From Undaria pinnatifida (taxonomy: Eukaryota; Sar; Phaeophyceae; Laminariales; Alariaceae): a stretch of 64,000 bases of DNA. The translations under genes and the position numbers were made by a program. This document shows, piece after piece, positions 42,681-55,919 of the stretch; position 1 is the first letter of the stretch; the number at the start of each line of letters is the position of its first letter. Below the pieces are notes generated by a model. The model was not told where the DNA came from and did no database searches. It worked only from the letters and a program-made list of their open reading frames with translations. The stretch is taken from the NCBI GenBank assembly GCA_012845835.1, contig JABAKD010000027.1:12086487-12150486 (forward strand). Direction: 5' to 3'.

Positions 42681-42829
42681 ACGCGAAATCGCAACATTCA
42701 GCACAAGCGAAAGGGAGCCCACCCTGAACGGCACAATCGGAGTGGAGCATCTGCCCACTCAAGCCGACACTGGGAACAGGTGAAGAACAAGTAGGATGAG
42801 GCTGCTAACGCCATCGTCAGCGGGATTGA

Positions 42830-43730
42830 GTCGGGTAGACCCACTACCTTCTTCTTCCGCTGCAGGCTGTGGCAGCCTGGACAGAAAATCGACGTTACTG
42901 TTAATTCTTATCGTGCAGTACCCGAGCGTGAAATCAGGCGAGGTGAAGTCCTTGAACTACCCCTGGACGCGCGCATTGTCATCGCCGGTTTTGCCGATGA
43001 AATCTAGCGCCTTGCAGTCCCATGGGTGGCCTCGGAGGTGTTCGATGGTTCAGACAATGCTGCCGGATTCCAAGTCGAGCATAGGGAAATGCCTCTCCGA
43101 ATTGAGGGTAGCACGGGTGACATCTGCGATAGAAGTCACGGAGCCGTCCGGCTGCTTCTGTTCAAGCACGACGCCATACCCCCATCGATGCTGGTGTTGC
43201 AGCACACGTGAAACGGACCACAGCTATCGGCTACGGTCTCTAGGTTGGGGAAGATCAAGTTAGGCGGGACGGAGAGATCGACGGCTATCCCGCGCACGAG
43301 GTCCTCCATGGAGGACATGAACGAAAATTTGACCCACGTTTTGAGAACGGAGGTGGTAGAGCAAACCAGCTCAGGCATGTTGCGCAGGAATTTTCTGAAG
43401 TACGCCAAAGTTCACATTGCTAAACGAAGCTGTTTCCAGTATCACCAAATGGGAATTCCGGTCAAAGCCGACATTTTTTTCGCGTTTGGGCGCAAACCCG
43501 AAGGCGAAATAGAGTGCTTTAAAAAAAACACCGGTGTTCGTGGCACCTGTACGATCTTTCCAGGAGAAGAGAGTAAGGCTCCGCTGGTGCAGACGCTCGA
43601 AGGGCGCCCACACCGTCTGTGCCGTTGGATGGAAATCGAGCACGATCACGTCGATCAGGTAGCCGCAACCTGTTCCACACCTTTGACGACCTCATTGTCA
43701 CCTTGACGAACAGACCGGGCGATGAATTGC
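42830..43730 (-). pseudogene. Ty3/gypsy reverse transcriptase (C-terminal) and RNase H
   Basis: Reading right to left: MIPQGGNSSPGLFVKVT (about 43690-43735), then GYLIDVIVLDFHPTAQ, where the catalytic YxDD box reads YLID. ERLHQRSLTLFSWKDRTGAT follows, then YFRKFLRNMPELV and VKFSFMSSMEDLVRGIA (about 43290-43405). RNase H follows with QKQPDGSV, RATLNSERHFPMLDLESGSI (WT next) and SNVDFLSRLPQPAAEE (about 42860-42910). The order and wording are clearly gypsy type. Several frameshifts and the YLID substitution make it inactive. Confidence 0.85.
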
Positions 43731-43734
43731 CGCC

Positions 43735-46700
43735 CTGAGGAATGATGGATCACTCATAGATGCCCGTAGGGACGAAGCACGCCGTGAGAGGAACGGGGTC
43801 CCTGAGCACGGGAAGTTGGAACGAAAAAACAAGGTCGAACAAGGAAAAAAATCGTCAATTTACCCAAAGCGTTAAGAGCCTACTCCACGAGAGGGATGGA
43901 CAGCTGGCTGGGGCTGCTGGTTGGGTTAATTTCCTATTGATTCATGGTGGTCAGACCGCCTCCATAATTTCTGGATGACCACCAGTAAATTCGAGTACGG
44001 AGAAGCCAAGGGTTGGATCAGAACCACCGCGAGTTGCTGGGGCAAGGTGGCGTCAATGTTCTTGATCAATGTGAGGTTGGTGCATGGGGGTGGGAAGTGA
44101 CAGATGCACTGCCTTTCAGGATTAAAATATCAGAAGGCAATTGCGAGCAGGAACCGAAAGCGGTCTTGGATTTGTACACAGCACGATGAAATATGCAGAG
44201 AGCACCCACCAACTACTCGATGCCCAAGGGGGTTATGCCGGAACCATGCAGGTCAAACACAACAGATCGCAGACTCGAGGGTAGGCGGACGCTTAAGAAT
44301 GAAGCGTGCTGTTCATAAGCGAGGCACCCGAGAAGGGCTGATGAGGGCGAGGCGGTCACTGCGGCAGCTGCGAGGGTGGGTCCGAACGGCCTATACTTGG
44401 TAGACGGCGGACGAGGTCGCTATGCTGCAAGGAATCCAAAAGGACACGCGTGGGCGGGGCTTGGGCGACGCCGACGAAGCTCCCGGGCTTGAGGTCAGTA
44501 GTTCTGGCGAGGAGAAGGGCTTACCGCCCAGAGGTGACGGCGTGTTCCTTAACTGAGAGAAAGTCTGGCTGTGTCTGCATCCCGAATAGAAATCACCAGC
44601 GAGCACCCCGGAGCCATTACCGCGGATCAAGTCGATCATGAGGAGCTTCGGCACGTGGGACAGTGCAGCACCCACGGCGCCATCGCAACGTTGGTGGAAA
44701 CCTCCGTATGAGGCAAGACGGCCATTGTCGAAAGTCGATAACGCCTGCCAGGGGCATTGTGAAGTAACTCTAGCTTGCCATAGCTCCGATTGTCCGATAA
44801 GCGCGGGGAAAAGAAGCCGTAAGAGCGGTAACCGGAACGAACCCATCGGTCGTCGCGTAGCAGTGCGGTATTCTGCATCATCGAGGGTGAAACCATGTAG
44901 GAGCATACTGCGACCGAACACGTGAGACTATCTACTGTGAAATTCTGAGCGCCCAGGCACTTGTCAAGGTTTTGAGAGGGGCAGACTCTTCAAACCCACA
45001 CGAAGATCGAGGGTGACAGTCCTTGTCACACTCGGTGGAGGCGGAACCTGCCAAGAGCATGCGATCCAGCGCATCGCGGCGGACTAAAATATGTGGAAAA
45101 CCGGGGACGAATAGAGTAACGCAATCAATAGTTCAACAGTGCGCGCCCAACTGAGGGCGGTGGTTTTGGTGCTAAAACAAGCTTCGTCAAGCGTAGTTGT
45201 ACCCCCAACGAGGCAGGGACCTCGTTTCGAGGGCACTAGGAAGGGATCGACCACAGGGACGACAACCAGGACGTCGGGACTGAGGTCGACTGAGGCGTCA
45301 GAAACGTAGATCGAAATATATGGCCTTGGCAAGCGCATGCCGAAGCCATAGGGTGATGCGGCGGTGCTGGGGTGATCCCACAAATCCCTCCGCACGAAGT
45401 CGGAGCGCAGAACTGATGAGCACAGTTGATATGTACAGAGAACCGGCCTCACTTTCGTGAAAAGTTGCGCGGACGGCAGCTAGAAGTTTGCTTTGCAAAA
45501 AGATCGGTTCCTCACTATCGATCGGGGTCGCTGGACTCGGGGTCGTCCGCCCGGAGATCAATGCCCCACACGGTGTCAAGAGGATTCGCTTCACCTGAAT
45601 ACTAAATAGGTGCTATTTCGTGGTCGAGGTATGTGTGAATATGACGAAAGTGCTCGCGAGGACGGCGTCTTCCTGTGGGCTATTGCAAATACCGGAGTCA
45701 AAGCAACACACTTCGCGAGCGATGCCTTTGTGTAAGCGGGGTCGGACGGGGACGCAATGAGCTCCACCCCGTAGCGGTCGCAGAAAAGCCGACCCTTTTC
45801 GGCCATCATGTAATGCGATACGTCGATAACGACAAAGGACAACCAGATAATACTTCGAAAAACAAAAAGGGTCTCCCAGAACAGCACCACGTCGTCCGTT
45901 GAATACTCGAGAGTAGGGTAAACATTCATCGGTGGTGCCGCGCGTCGCTTAACAAAATAAGGAAGGGGAGGCGTACGGGGTTGTCCCCGGGGGGACACCG
46001 GGCCGCTGGTGCACGAGATGAGTTCGGTTCCATGGATCATGTCCCCTGGTGGCACCATCGTCCGTAGGCTCATAATGACGAGAAGGCGATTTAACTACGC
46101 TCACCGTTCCGAGACCAAAATGGACAGGGGGCTCGGAGCTCCGAGCTCCTTCTGCTTGATGAGAGATGCGATTCTTTCGCAAAATGGCGGCGTTGCGGTC
46201 CGGTTACGCTGGCGGGAGGCTGCTGAGTCACCACGGGCTCGACGGGCAGTGTCGGGGTTCCAGTTCCAGTGCAGATGAAGGAGCGCTGAGCGGGCGCACG
46301 TGTGCGCGAATACTAAGGAGGGCCCGTACACTAGAGGACGACGTCAAAAATAGGTCTCGGGTTGGCGAAAATGACGTACTCACCATGGAGGGCGTCTTAC
46401 TTGCAGACCTGCCGGAGAGTGTGGACGAGGTAACCGGTTTTGCCGAGTTCTCCTTGCAGAGAAAATGAGCAGAGCACCCACCTCTATTATGAGGAAACAT
46501 CGCGTTGAACGCCACAAGGATGTGGGGGTTTCGATAATGGCCTTACCGTACCTCCAACCGGCGGTCATCGCATGGCCGGAGGGGGGAAGGGGGTGAAATC
46601 CTCACTGAAGGGGGTGCCTGCGCTAAGAACCAGCAGTGCTTGTGGCATGCGGTCCCCGAGGAGCGATGCTCGAAGAGCTGGCTTCCGGCGCCGGAATGGA

Positions 46701-47410
46701 GCTATGGAATTGTTAACAGGCAGCGGACAAGCTGATGAGCTCCACGCAGAACGCTACAATACTGTGTCGCTGCTAGAACCGGTTGGCCAGGTATATGGGT
46801 TGATGTGCAAGACGTGCGACCAACAAGTGAGGCAGCGGTCGTAGTAAGTGTGGCTGTGTCACTACACCTTGTAGGTCGGCTTGGGGCATTGGGCGAGCCT
46901 GGAACACAAGAGTCTTGTGAAATGAGTTGTGTTTCTCGTGGAAATACTGGCAGTGGACGCGCGGGAGGCACCCTATCGGCGTCGGCATGTCAACTGCCCG
47001 TGCGGTACGTGTCGGACTGGCACGCATTGGGGTTACCGCCAGCGGTATGAGTGGAGCCTTGTGGATTCCGGGGGCGGGGCTGTAGCAGAAGAGGCAGGGG
47101 AGTGCGGGACGCCTCCGTGGCGGTGTACGGTCAAGGCGGTGCTCCGGTGATGTGCGCGGTGGTCGGGCGACTGATGTTGGCCGTGGTTGTGTCGGTGCCG
47201 CAGCTGTCGTTGTGGCTTTTTTGCTGGCCTCAGCCCTGTTGGTGACCGCGCGAGTGATCCGACCAAGAGCGGTAGTTCCTTGCTGGCTACTCGAGCGTGA
47301 ATATTTGTCCCTTTTGTGCTATCGGACTATGTGCTCCTGCCAGCAACCGTATGCCTCCCGGTGGTCGCCGAGTTTCCCGAGGTTGCGGTTTTCTCAGGCG
47401 ATTTTTACGT
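43735..47410 (-). other. Decayed, probably gypsy-associated sequence
   Basis: Long but unrecognised minus frames lie here (44391-44921, 45084-45594, 45591-46073, 46773-47027). They are in the place where the N-terminal RT, protease and part of gag of the minus-strand gypsy element would be. I could not identify an active-site DTG/DSG or the RT N-terminal blocks, so only position supports the link. Confidence 0.3.
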
Positions 47411-47414
47411 TGAG

Positions 47415-47500
47415 GAAAGGGTGTTTGCACTGCTTGAACGAGTGGAGCCTGCATGTAGAAAGGGTGTTTGCACTGCTTGAACGAGTGGAGCCTGCATGTA
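47415..47500. repeat. 43-bp exact tandem duplication
   Basis: GAAAGGGTGTTTGCACTGCT...GCATGTA occurs twice in a row (47415-47457, 47458-47500) with no visible difference. Confidence 0.9.
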
Positions 47501-47559
47501 CATTAAAGCAGTGACATCGATTTTCCCGAAATGAGGCGGGTGGGGAGTGAAATCAGCGG

Positions 47560-49710
47560 CTATTTAAGCGGTCGACGGTTTCGAGGGTTGCACTCACATC
47601 TAAAAGCTCGGCAGAGCGGATTTATTCTAGCGACCGGCATTCGGATGGCAAGTTTAACCATGGGTCGGTATAGTTTGCCAAAACGTTGTTGACATACATG
47701 ACAACCAGGTTGTTGCGAACGCCAGCCTGCCAGCCGGGCGCTTGGAAAACAGGTGATCAGGAGCGACGCGCCGGGGCCCGAATGAGCGGTTGGCAGTACA
47801 TCCGTCGAGGGAGAGGGCATATACTTTGTTGTTCACCCTTTATGGCAGGCATCCTATGGTTCGCCAGGCTCTGAAAGACCACCCACATGACGCCCTACGT
47901 CCTAAACGTCTTCGGTTACGCTGCCAAGTCCAGGGTTCAGATTTGGGATTATGGTGGGGTACCGCTCGTTCACTGACATCCGCACCACTTTCATAACTAT
48001 AGTCACGCCGGGGCCGATAAATTCTCATTTCTTGTCGCAGTCGACACTCCCACGGGAAACGCCCGACGGTAGCCCCCAAAGGGGGTGCCGTCCTACACGC
48101 CGAATGCATGCATCATCACGTAGCCTGCACCCGTGTTCCCGTTGAGGAAGTGGTTGCTGAGAAAGCGCCGCAGAAGAGTGAAGGAATTCGACCTCGAGGC
48201 TCTTCCAGCCCGGGCTTTTGAGATCTGCGCGAAATGATCAATCACCGAAACAGTGACAGCAGAAGCCGTAGACTTGTATGACGAGATAGCAAGCACGAAG
48301 ACTTTCTTCGCGGGGAGTTCCCAGCCAGCGACCCAACATGGAAGTCGAGTTCGTTGCAAAATATGCTAACGTCTCATGGGTAGCCAATGCCCGGCGATTA
48401 AGGTGCTTCGCAGCCTCCGCCGGAGCTACAGTGCGAGGGAAAGGAGGGTGACAATGCGATTAATTTTCCTGATATCATTGAGCACGTGCACGTGGCTGAC
48501 GGCTGCATAGTGCGGCGTTTCAGCAAAAACGGCGGCGGCGTCTACCGCGGATTTTTGAGCGCGGGCAACGATAGGTGGCACTTATTTCGCGTGGTCGTTG
48601 GGCACCGTCAGTCGTCTAAACAGTTTGATGGCGGAGACCAGATTAACCCAAGCCAGTCCCGTGCTCCCCCCGAGGAGCTGGAGTCATATTCTCCGCGAAT
48701 GCGTTCGTAAGAGTGCCTGTGGCGCCACCCGTACCCCACACTCGAGGAGTGGTCGTGGGCACCCTTCCTACAGCCTCTGTTTCCAGTGGGTTCAATGCGT
48801 GGGCCGATTCCGTCATTCCACGAACCACTACCACTCCCGTCAGTGCGCCTTTGGGGGCCGCCTCCGCCGCTGCCACTGTCACTCCCACTCCGAGCCAACT
48901 TCTTGGTGATGGCGTCTGGACCTCGTGCGCCTGTCGTGTAGCTTTCCGGGAGTTACTGGATCCCCGATTTCCACTTTCTCCGCTACGATGTGACGGTGCT
49001 TTTGGAGCAGCCGTGTGAACGCCAAAGGGCAGTGGCAAGGTCAAATATGATAGCGTTTTTTGTGTGCCGTTGAACAGGCGTTGTCCGACACGCGGGAAAT
49101 CGCCAGTTGGACGGGTAGGAAATCCTCCGGGAGTGTCTCGTGGGAGATATTTTCTGCGCTCAAATTGTTGTCCCTCACGTCTCGCGAAAATCTCTTCCGA
49201 GGCATTGACGCTGACATGGAGGAAGGCGTCACCCTTCTCCTTTTATCATTGCCCTACATCAATAGGCACAGACCACGGAGTGGATGGGGCGGGGGTCGAG
49301 AGCAGATCCAGATGAATGGCCGTCGAGAGGGGGCCGCCGTGAAGCTTGTTGTTGCTGACGCCAGGCCTAAAATAGGCGGGGCCAAGGTCAAATCCGCTGT
49401 TGACTTTGGTCAACCCCATTGGCCGTCCAAGCTACGCCTTTGGGCGAGTTCTGCCTGATCATGAGCGACGTGCTCATATGCGCGTATCCCAGGCACGAGA
49501 AGCAATAGCCGTGGCTACGCAAATAAGGGTTCTGCTTCCCGAACCGAGTGGGTGATGTTCTCTCGACAAACCCTGCGGGGTAGAGTCTTTACGTCCGCAG
49601 CTGTGGGGGTGGCCTGGGCTTTGTCCGAGGCGCGCTTGATCTCTTCGATGGCCGACCCGTAGCGGCAGGCAGAGACCTGGGCGTTGGCTGTAGCGGGGCT
49701 ACGCGACAAC
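47560..49710 (-). other. Decayed frames, possible gypsy gag at the right end
   Basis: Minus frames 48643-49044 (133 codons, Ala/Thr/Gly-rich), 49041-49232 (SHETLPEDFLPVQLAISRVS) and 49515-49709 (YGSAIEEIKRASDKAQ) are gag-like in composition. They lie upstream, in the minus sense, of the gypsy RT-RNase H. No CCHC knuckle was found. The assignment is tentative. Confidence 0.3.
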
Positions 49711-49759
49711 CTCCCGTCCGTTAGAGAGGGCCACCGTGAGCAAGATTGGGATAGTTTTT

Positions 49760-52060
49760 CATTTTTCCACGGGCACCACGCGTGCCCTAACTCCCTGAAT
49801 GGTCAGGCCATTTTCGACCGCGCGGGGTGGCTCCTACTCTAAGGCCTGCTGCTGCTGTTTAGCAACTCGCCGGGCGAGGCCGACGCCTGCTGCTGCGTCA
49901 CGCCGGGCGAGGCTCTCTGGGAATCACAGCGGACGAGGCCTGAACCTAGTGCTGCGCTACGCAGGGTGAGGCCTGTTGGGAGGCCTGACGATGCCACCGC
50001 GGGACCAGGGTCGACGAAGTACGCGGAGGCTGGGTCACCATCACCTTGTCTGGGGCACTTGGCGGCGCATGTTTGAGCTCACATGATGGGTAGAAGAGGA
50101 TTGAAGCCGGGCGCGGCGACATATGGGAGTCATGGTCGTCTCGTGAATCGATGGGGGCGGGGAAGGACTCGAGTCTGCGGAATAATTGTTTATCATTAAC
50201 CTATGAAGATGCGACTTGACTGTAAGTCCTAAGCCATTGACGCCGCTTTGCTATTATAAGGTTACGGGGACACCGAGTGTCCGCTGACAAGTTTTCCTAT
50301 TGGATAGGTCCTCGTTGTCACTTAGGTGTGCATTGGCAAGATATATAATACATCACGTTTTTTCCGTTTTCGGTCGCGATGAGATTTGACTAACAACAGA
50401 GACAGGCGAAGGCGGCCCTTTCACACGGGGGCGGTTTGGGCTCAGAGACCATGGGCACTGCTTCGAAAATTCGGTTTCTGCTGTATATTGGTGAATCGGT
50501 CTGTGAAGGAGAGGAACACCGTATGACAGGCAGGTATTTCAATTAGATCATACGCTGCATGCGATGTTTGAACGCGTGGAACAGAAGAATCTTTCACGCT
50601 GTTTTCAGGTTACTAGGGAATTTACACAATATATGTCATAGGCAATTACGGAGTGTGGGCTATATTCCTCTGCAGCTGCTTTCTGGTGATCACTCAAGAC
50701 ATGTTCGATTGCAGCTTTTTGCTACTATGAACTGTAGACCACTTGTGTACGTTAGATCACAACCCCAAGATGCTGGTTTGTTGCTTGTGACCATGTACTT
50801 GTCAAGGTGTTGCATACCAGGGCACACAGTTGCAACACATACGCACACAGTACATATTATAATCGCGGTTTTTTGTAAATCATTTTGTTTGCTCTTATCT
50901 CATGCGACCCTTACCTGTCTCCCGGTAGATCTGAATAGGTCTCATCGTAGCGACCCCCACCCCCCCTCATCGTATTTGTACGCCCCTTGGATTTGAAGGT
51001 ACGATGGGGTCAGCGCTTCCGTTGCTCGTCTATTCACGTTAACTTGTCGTACTCACATTTTAGTCTATGCTATCACCCACGCGTTGTTTCTTCCCATGAC
51101 GCATACCGGTAAAACCCTGCATGAACCTAAACCACGGCAAGGGCTGGATGAACCTCTTACACCCTTAGGGCGACAAGGAATCAGACCATCACCCCGATTG
51201 TTCAAGCAGGGTGTAGCACGTAGACCTGCACCTTTGGCAAATGTTTTCGGGGTATTATTTTCAACCCGACAACGTGAAATAAAAGCTTTGACTCTGTAAC
51301 AATTCCCTCAGTTTTACTGAGGTCATCTGTCGCCAATACCTTCGAGGTGTCCGTCTGGAAATAACGTCTGTCTGATCATTTGGAAAACAAACGCCATCAA
51401 ACGATATACCGCCGTTTTCTACGCCAGTTTGACGTAGAAAAAAACCAGTTCACCCGGCAAAGAACACATTTTCGCTTGGCAACGATTGAAACGTAGTCGG
51501 TAGACCGTTTTCTGGCAGCGTATCCGGGTATGTGGGACTATCGTACTCGCGCTTAACGCACACCAACACCTATGCAGATGTCAATGTCGACGGTTTACCT
51601 TTTTTAGACACAAGTTCCTGCACGTATGTAGCGGTCCTTCCTGTGACGGCTTGTTTGGTAAGCATCTGGTCGATTTCCAGGAAGCAACCAGTAACCAGCA
51701 TTCCAAATGTCTAGTACACGCTGGCACGGCGAGTACACACAGCAGCAGCACATCACACAGCACACAGCCCGTCAATATCGCAACGCCCAACCAAAATACT
51801 GCCAACCGTTTCTTGCAGCACCAACCCGAAGAAATCCACCTACAACACCAGCAACGTTTGCGGTTGTGAGAGGCATTCCGCTCGCGTTACTGAGTGGCGT
51901 GGTTCTGCGAACTAGAAATAGTCGACTTAAATTTTGTGCGAGGGGCTAGGCATATATGCACAAACCAGAGCGCAAAAAAAACAAACAAAAAAACACCGCA
52001 CGACTCATCACGTTGTGTTTGGCACTTTTAGTCATGGCTCCTGTTTTTCGCGCCAACGAA
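49760..52060. other. No gene recognised
   Basis: The GC-rich part 49800-50010 repeats GGC(A/G)AGGCC-type words; the remainder is mixed. Plus frames 50559-50996 and 51084-51299 have no family features. 51960-51995 is A-rich (AAAAAAAACAAACAAAAAAAC). Confidence 0.5.
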
Positions 52061-52069
52061 TGCCGGAAT

Positions 52070-52640
52070 GCAAGTTCTCACGCAACGCATCGAAGATAGG
52101 AGGGTAGGGCTGGATATATCACGAGAAGGGCTAGACGCGAGCCCATACGATGGTGGTGTTGGTGAGGGTGCCGTTGTTGTTGGTATCCGGCGTGGTCATT
52201 ATTCGTTAGCGTGTCACAGCCTCAAGATTGGTAGTCTGCTCGTTACATTTTCGACATACCATGTAGACCCCGTTTGATATGTCCAGCCATCACCACCGAC
52301 CGGTAGTTTACCGGATGCCGGCCCCGTTTGGTACAGTGGTCATACCAGGTACCTCTATAGTGCCAGCACACGCTACCGGCAGTATAGAGGACGCGTGCTA
52401 CGTTGGAGCAGCACTTTTCGTCTGAAATTAGTTCTGAACGACGGGGCTCCATAACCCAAAACCGTCGGAAATAGGGTATATTTGTTTGTGATTTACGTTG
52501 TGTACCTAGGTTGTGGGATTTTCCACAGTAGCAGTGTTATTTTTATCCAAACTTAGTTTTGGGAGAGGCCTTACGCTCCCACATAGAGGAAACCTCAGAA
52601 AAAAAGTCGTGCACCTCTATCGTAGCATCACACACAGAGC
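52070..52640 (+). repeat. Satellite-flanking repeat, left copy
   Basis: In order, GATGGTGGTG, GTATCCGGCGTGGTCAT/GGCATCTGGCGTTGTCAT, AGTTTACCGGAT, CTGAA(C/T)GACGGGGCTCC, TACCTAGG and GCACCTCT(A/G)(T/C)CGTAGCAT align with 55240-55915 in direct orientation. The two copies bracket the 11-bp satellite. Confidence 0.8.
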
Positions 52641-52676
52641 ACCGGCGCTATTCACACACAGAGCACCGGCGCTATT
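52629..52676. repeat. 24-bp tandem duplication
   Basis: CACACACAGAGCACCGGCGC plus TATT occurs twice head to tail with no visible difference. Confidence 0.95.
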
Positions 52677-52985
52677 CGGAACAGCACCGAGATTGGCACT
52701 AGTGTAGCGGGATCCTGTCGTGCCAAGCAATCTCTCCGCCACTGCGGACGGCTTGGGGCCTCTGAGGAACTCCCCGCACCTTGGTATATCAACTTGTACC
52801 CTCAGGCCACAGTAACATCACAATACCCTCGTAGCAACAGGAACATACATTGTTGACCTGCGCATCACGCGTACGCACGACGGCAGTGTGTATTAAGCTT
52901 TTACGCTGGGACAGCAGTCCATCTATTTAGGTGATGTAAATTATTGTCCTTTTTCCCGGAAGAATGTTTGGGGCATTCCGTGTGA

Positions 52986-55150
52986 TCCCCATGGAGCCCC
53001 ATGGGAGCCGCATGGAAGGTGACCTACGGGAGACCCATGGGCGACCCACTGGAGACCCATGGGCGCCCCACGGGAGCCCTATGGGCGCCCATGAGCGGCG
53101 CATGGGCACTCCATGGGCAACCATTGGGCAGCTCACAGGAGACCCACAGGAGACCTATGGTAAACCAATGGGAGACCCACGGGAGACGCATGGATGCTCA
53201 TGGAAGCCCATTGGAGACCCATGGGAGACTACGGGAGAAGAATAAGAGCCCATGGACGCCAATGGGAACCCATGGGTGCCCCTTTACGCCCATAGAAATC
53301 CATGGGTGCCCATGGAGCCCACGGTAGCCCGTCGTGGACCGATGGAAAAACAATGGATCCCTATGAACGGCCATGGACGGCCATGGGAGCCAAGGGGTAG
53401 CCATGGAGAGCCATGGGTGCCCATGGACGCCAATCGGGCCCCACGGGAGCCCATGGGAGACCCATGAGAGATCCACGGGAAACCCACTGGAAACCCATGG
53501 GTGCCCATGGGAGCCCATGGGAAACTCAAGGTAGACCCACGGGACCGCATGGGAGACTCATGAGAGCCAGTGGAAGACCCACGGGAGACCTATGGAAGCT
53601 CATGGAAGCCCATGGGAGACCCACGGGAGACCCATGGTAGACCCATGGACGACCATGGGAGATTAATGGAATCTCACGACATCGGGCGACTCACGGACGC
53701 CCATGGGTGCTCATGGGAGCATGGGAGCCCTCGGATGGCCATAGGAGACCCATGGGTAACCCATGGGCGCCCATGGCACACCCATGGAGACCCATGAGGG
53801 TCGATGAGAGACCACGCGAGACCAATGAGGAACCAATGGGAGCACATGGGACCACGGAAGACCTATGGGTCGTCCGTGAGCTCCAATGACTCTCCATTGG
53901 GTCTTTCAAGGGTCTTCCATGGGCGTTCATAGGTCTCCCATGGGCGTCAATGGGTTTCCTGTGGGCGTTGATGGGTCTCCCGTGGGCATCCGTAGGCGTC
54001 CGTGGGTCTGCCATAAGCGTCCATGAGTTTCCCATGGGTAGCCCACGCAGGCATGTAAGTGGATTATTAGTCCGCAATGCCGATAATGTAACACCCGGGG
54101 TCCTACGGTTTAGCCTATCTAATCAGCGAGATATATATCGGGCTCTCATGAACATCCTTGGAGTTTCGTGGGTTAATAGTGGTAGCCCATGGGTGACAAA
54201 AAGTTGCTCACCGGTTTCTCGTGGTTTACCCATAGTTTTCTTTGGGCGTCGACGGGCGTCCATGGGTCTCTCTTGGGCTCCCATGGGGTCCCATGAGCTC
54301 CCATGGGTCTACCATAAGCATCCATGGGTCTCTCGTGAGTGTCCCATGGGCTCTCATGAGCTCCCATGGGTCTCACATGGGTCTACATGGATTCAACTGG
54401 GTCGCCCGTGGGTCTCCCGCGGGCGTCGATGGGTCTCCCGTGGGTCTCCCATGGGCTACCGTGGGTTTCCCATGGGCTTCCGTGGGTGTCACACGGGCGT
54501 CCGTGGGTCTCTCATGGGTCTCCCATGGGGTTTCATAGGCTCCCATGGGTTCGCGTGGGTCTCCCGTGGGTCTCCCATGGGTCTCCCGTGGGTCTCCCAT
54601 GGGTCTCCCATGGGCTCTCATGGGTCTCCCATGGGTCTTGCATGGTCTCCCGTGGGCCTCCCATCGGTTCCCACAGGTCACACATGTTCGTCCAAGGGTT
54701 TCCCATGGGCGTCCATGGATCTGTCGTGGGCGTCCATGGGGCCCATGGGTCTCCCGTGGGCTCCTAAGGGCGTCCGTGGACATCCATGGACTCTGATGGT
54801 TCTCTCATGGGCTCCCGTTGGCCTCCCTGGGCTTCCATGGATCTTCCACGGGTTTCCCGTGGGTTTACCGGTCTCCCGTCGGCTCCCAAGGGAGTTCGTG
54901 GGCATCCATGGGCTCTACTGGGCATCTCATTGGCTTCCATGTGTCTCTCACGGTCTTATATTTGGCTCCCATGGGTCTTCCATGGGCGCTCATGGGTCTC
55001 CCATTGGCGTTCGTCAGTCTCCAACGGGTCTCCCGTGGGTCTCCGATGGACTCCCGTGGGTCTTCCATGGGTCTCCCATGGGCATCCATGGGTCCCCCAT
55101 AGGTCTTTCATGGGTCTTCCGTGGGAAAACCCATGGAATTCTCATGGATC
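52986..55150. repeat. 11-bp CCATGGG satellite with orientation switch
   Basis: Degenerate 11-base units read CCATGGGAGAC on the plus strand from 52986 to about 53880. From about 53895 to 55150 they read as the reverse complement (GTCTCCCATGG). A unique stretch of about 130 bases interrupts the second half (54052-54180). The purest run is 54560-54610. NcoI-type CCATGG cores are very frequent. Because 11 is not a multiple of three, all three frames cycle through the same 11-residue repeat, so long open frames (up to 410 codons at 53950-55182) arise without coding function. Confidence 0.9.
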
Positions 55151-55239
55151 ACGAAGCAGCTCGCCAGAAATACTTCAAATAATGTAGATCGTTGGTCTAT
55201 TCGTTGTGCGGGTATGTGCGAGCCGGAAATAATGACGCT

Positions 55240-55915
55240 ATTATTGCGAAAACCGGCATTACTCCACTTACTGCGATCACGTTGTGATGGATTGACTGCC
55301 GCAATCGAGTAGGATGAGTTCGCGAACCCTTACGATGGTGGTGGTGGTAGTGGCATCTGGCGTTGTCATATTGAAAATCTGCTTGTTACATTTACGTCGT
55401 ATCATGTATATACATATATATATTTGGTATATTCGAGCCAACAATACCAGTAGTTTACCGGATATCGGCTGCGTGGGTACCGGCCCAATATACCGGCACT
55501 ATTCAGGGCACCGGAACTATCGAGAAAGGGATAATACTTCGAGCTACTATAGAAATCGAGTTTAAGTTGTGCCAGTCAATTTCACTGCCACCATAACGGG
55601 CAGTGGCATTATTGAACCGGAACTATGAGAGGAGCCCCCCACTGTATGCCGCGTGGTACGATGTAGGTAGCACGTTTTGACTGATACGTTTTCTGAATGA
55701 CGGGGCTCCTTGAACTCCTGATAAAATTGTCGGAATTTCGTTGTTTGTTTCGCTGTAAGTTCATTGACTACCGGTACCTAGGCCATGGCATGCAATGCTC
55801 GTCGGGTGGAACGCTTTATTTTCCCCAAACCAGTTATTGGAAGGGGTATAGAGCGCTTCAAGTGAGATGCCTCATGAAAAAAGGGCGCACCTCTGCCGTA
55901 GCATGCGTCGAATGT
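55240..55915 (+). repeat. Satellite-flanking repeat, right copy
   Basis: Partner of 52070-52640. This copy also contains a TATATA run (55413-55423) and extra sequence around 55540-55640. Confidence 0.8.
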
Positions 55916-55919
55916 ACTG

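Noticed and set aside
47840-48359. Gypsy integrase on the minus strand
   Set aside because: I looked for HHCC and DDE motifs; VIDHF and DGTPF appear, but order and spacing are wrong, so no call was made.
53950-55182. 410-codon open frame
   Set aside because: It is the translation of the 11-bp satellite. Equivalent long frames exist in the other frames and strand, and the protein is only MGLPWVSHGS-type repeats.
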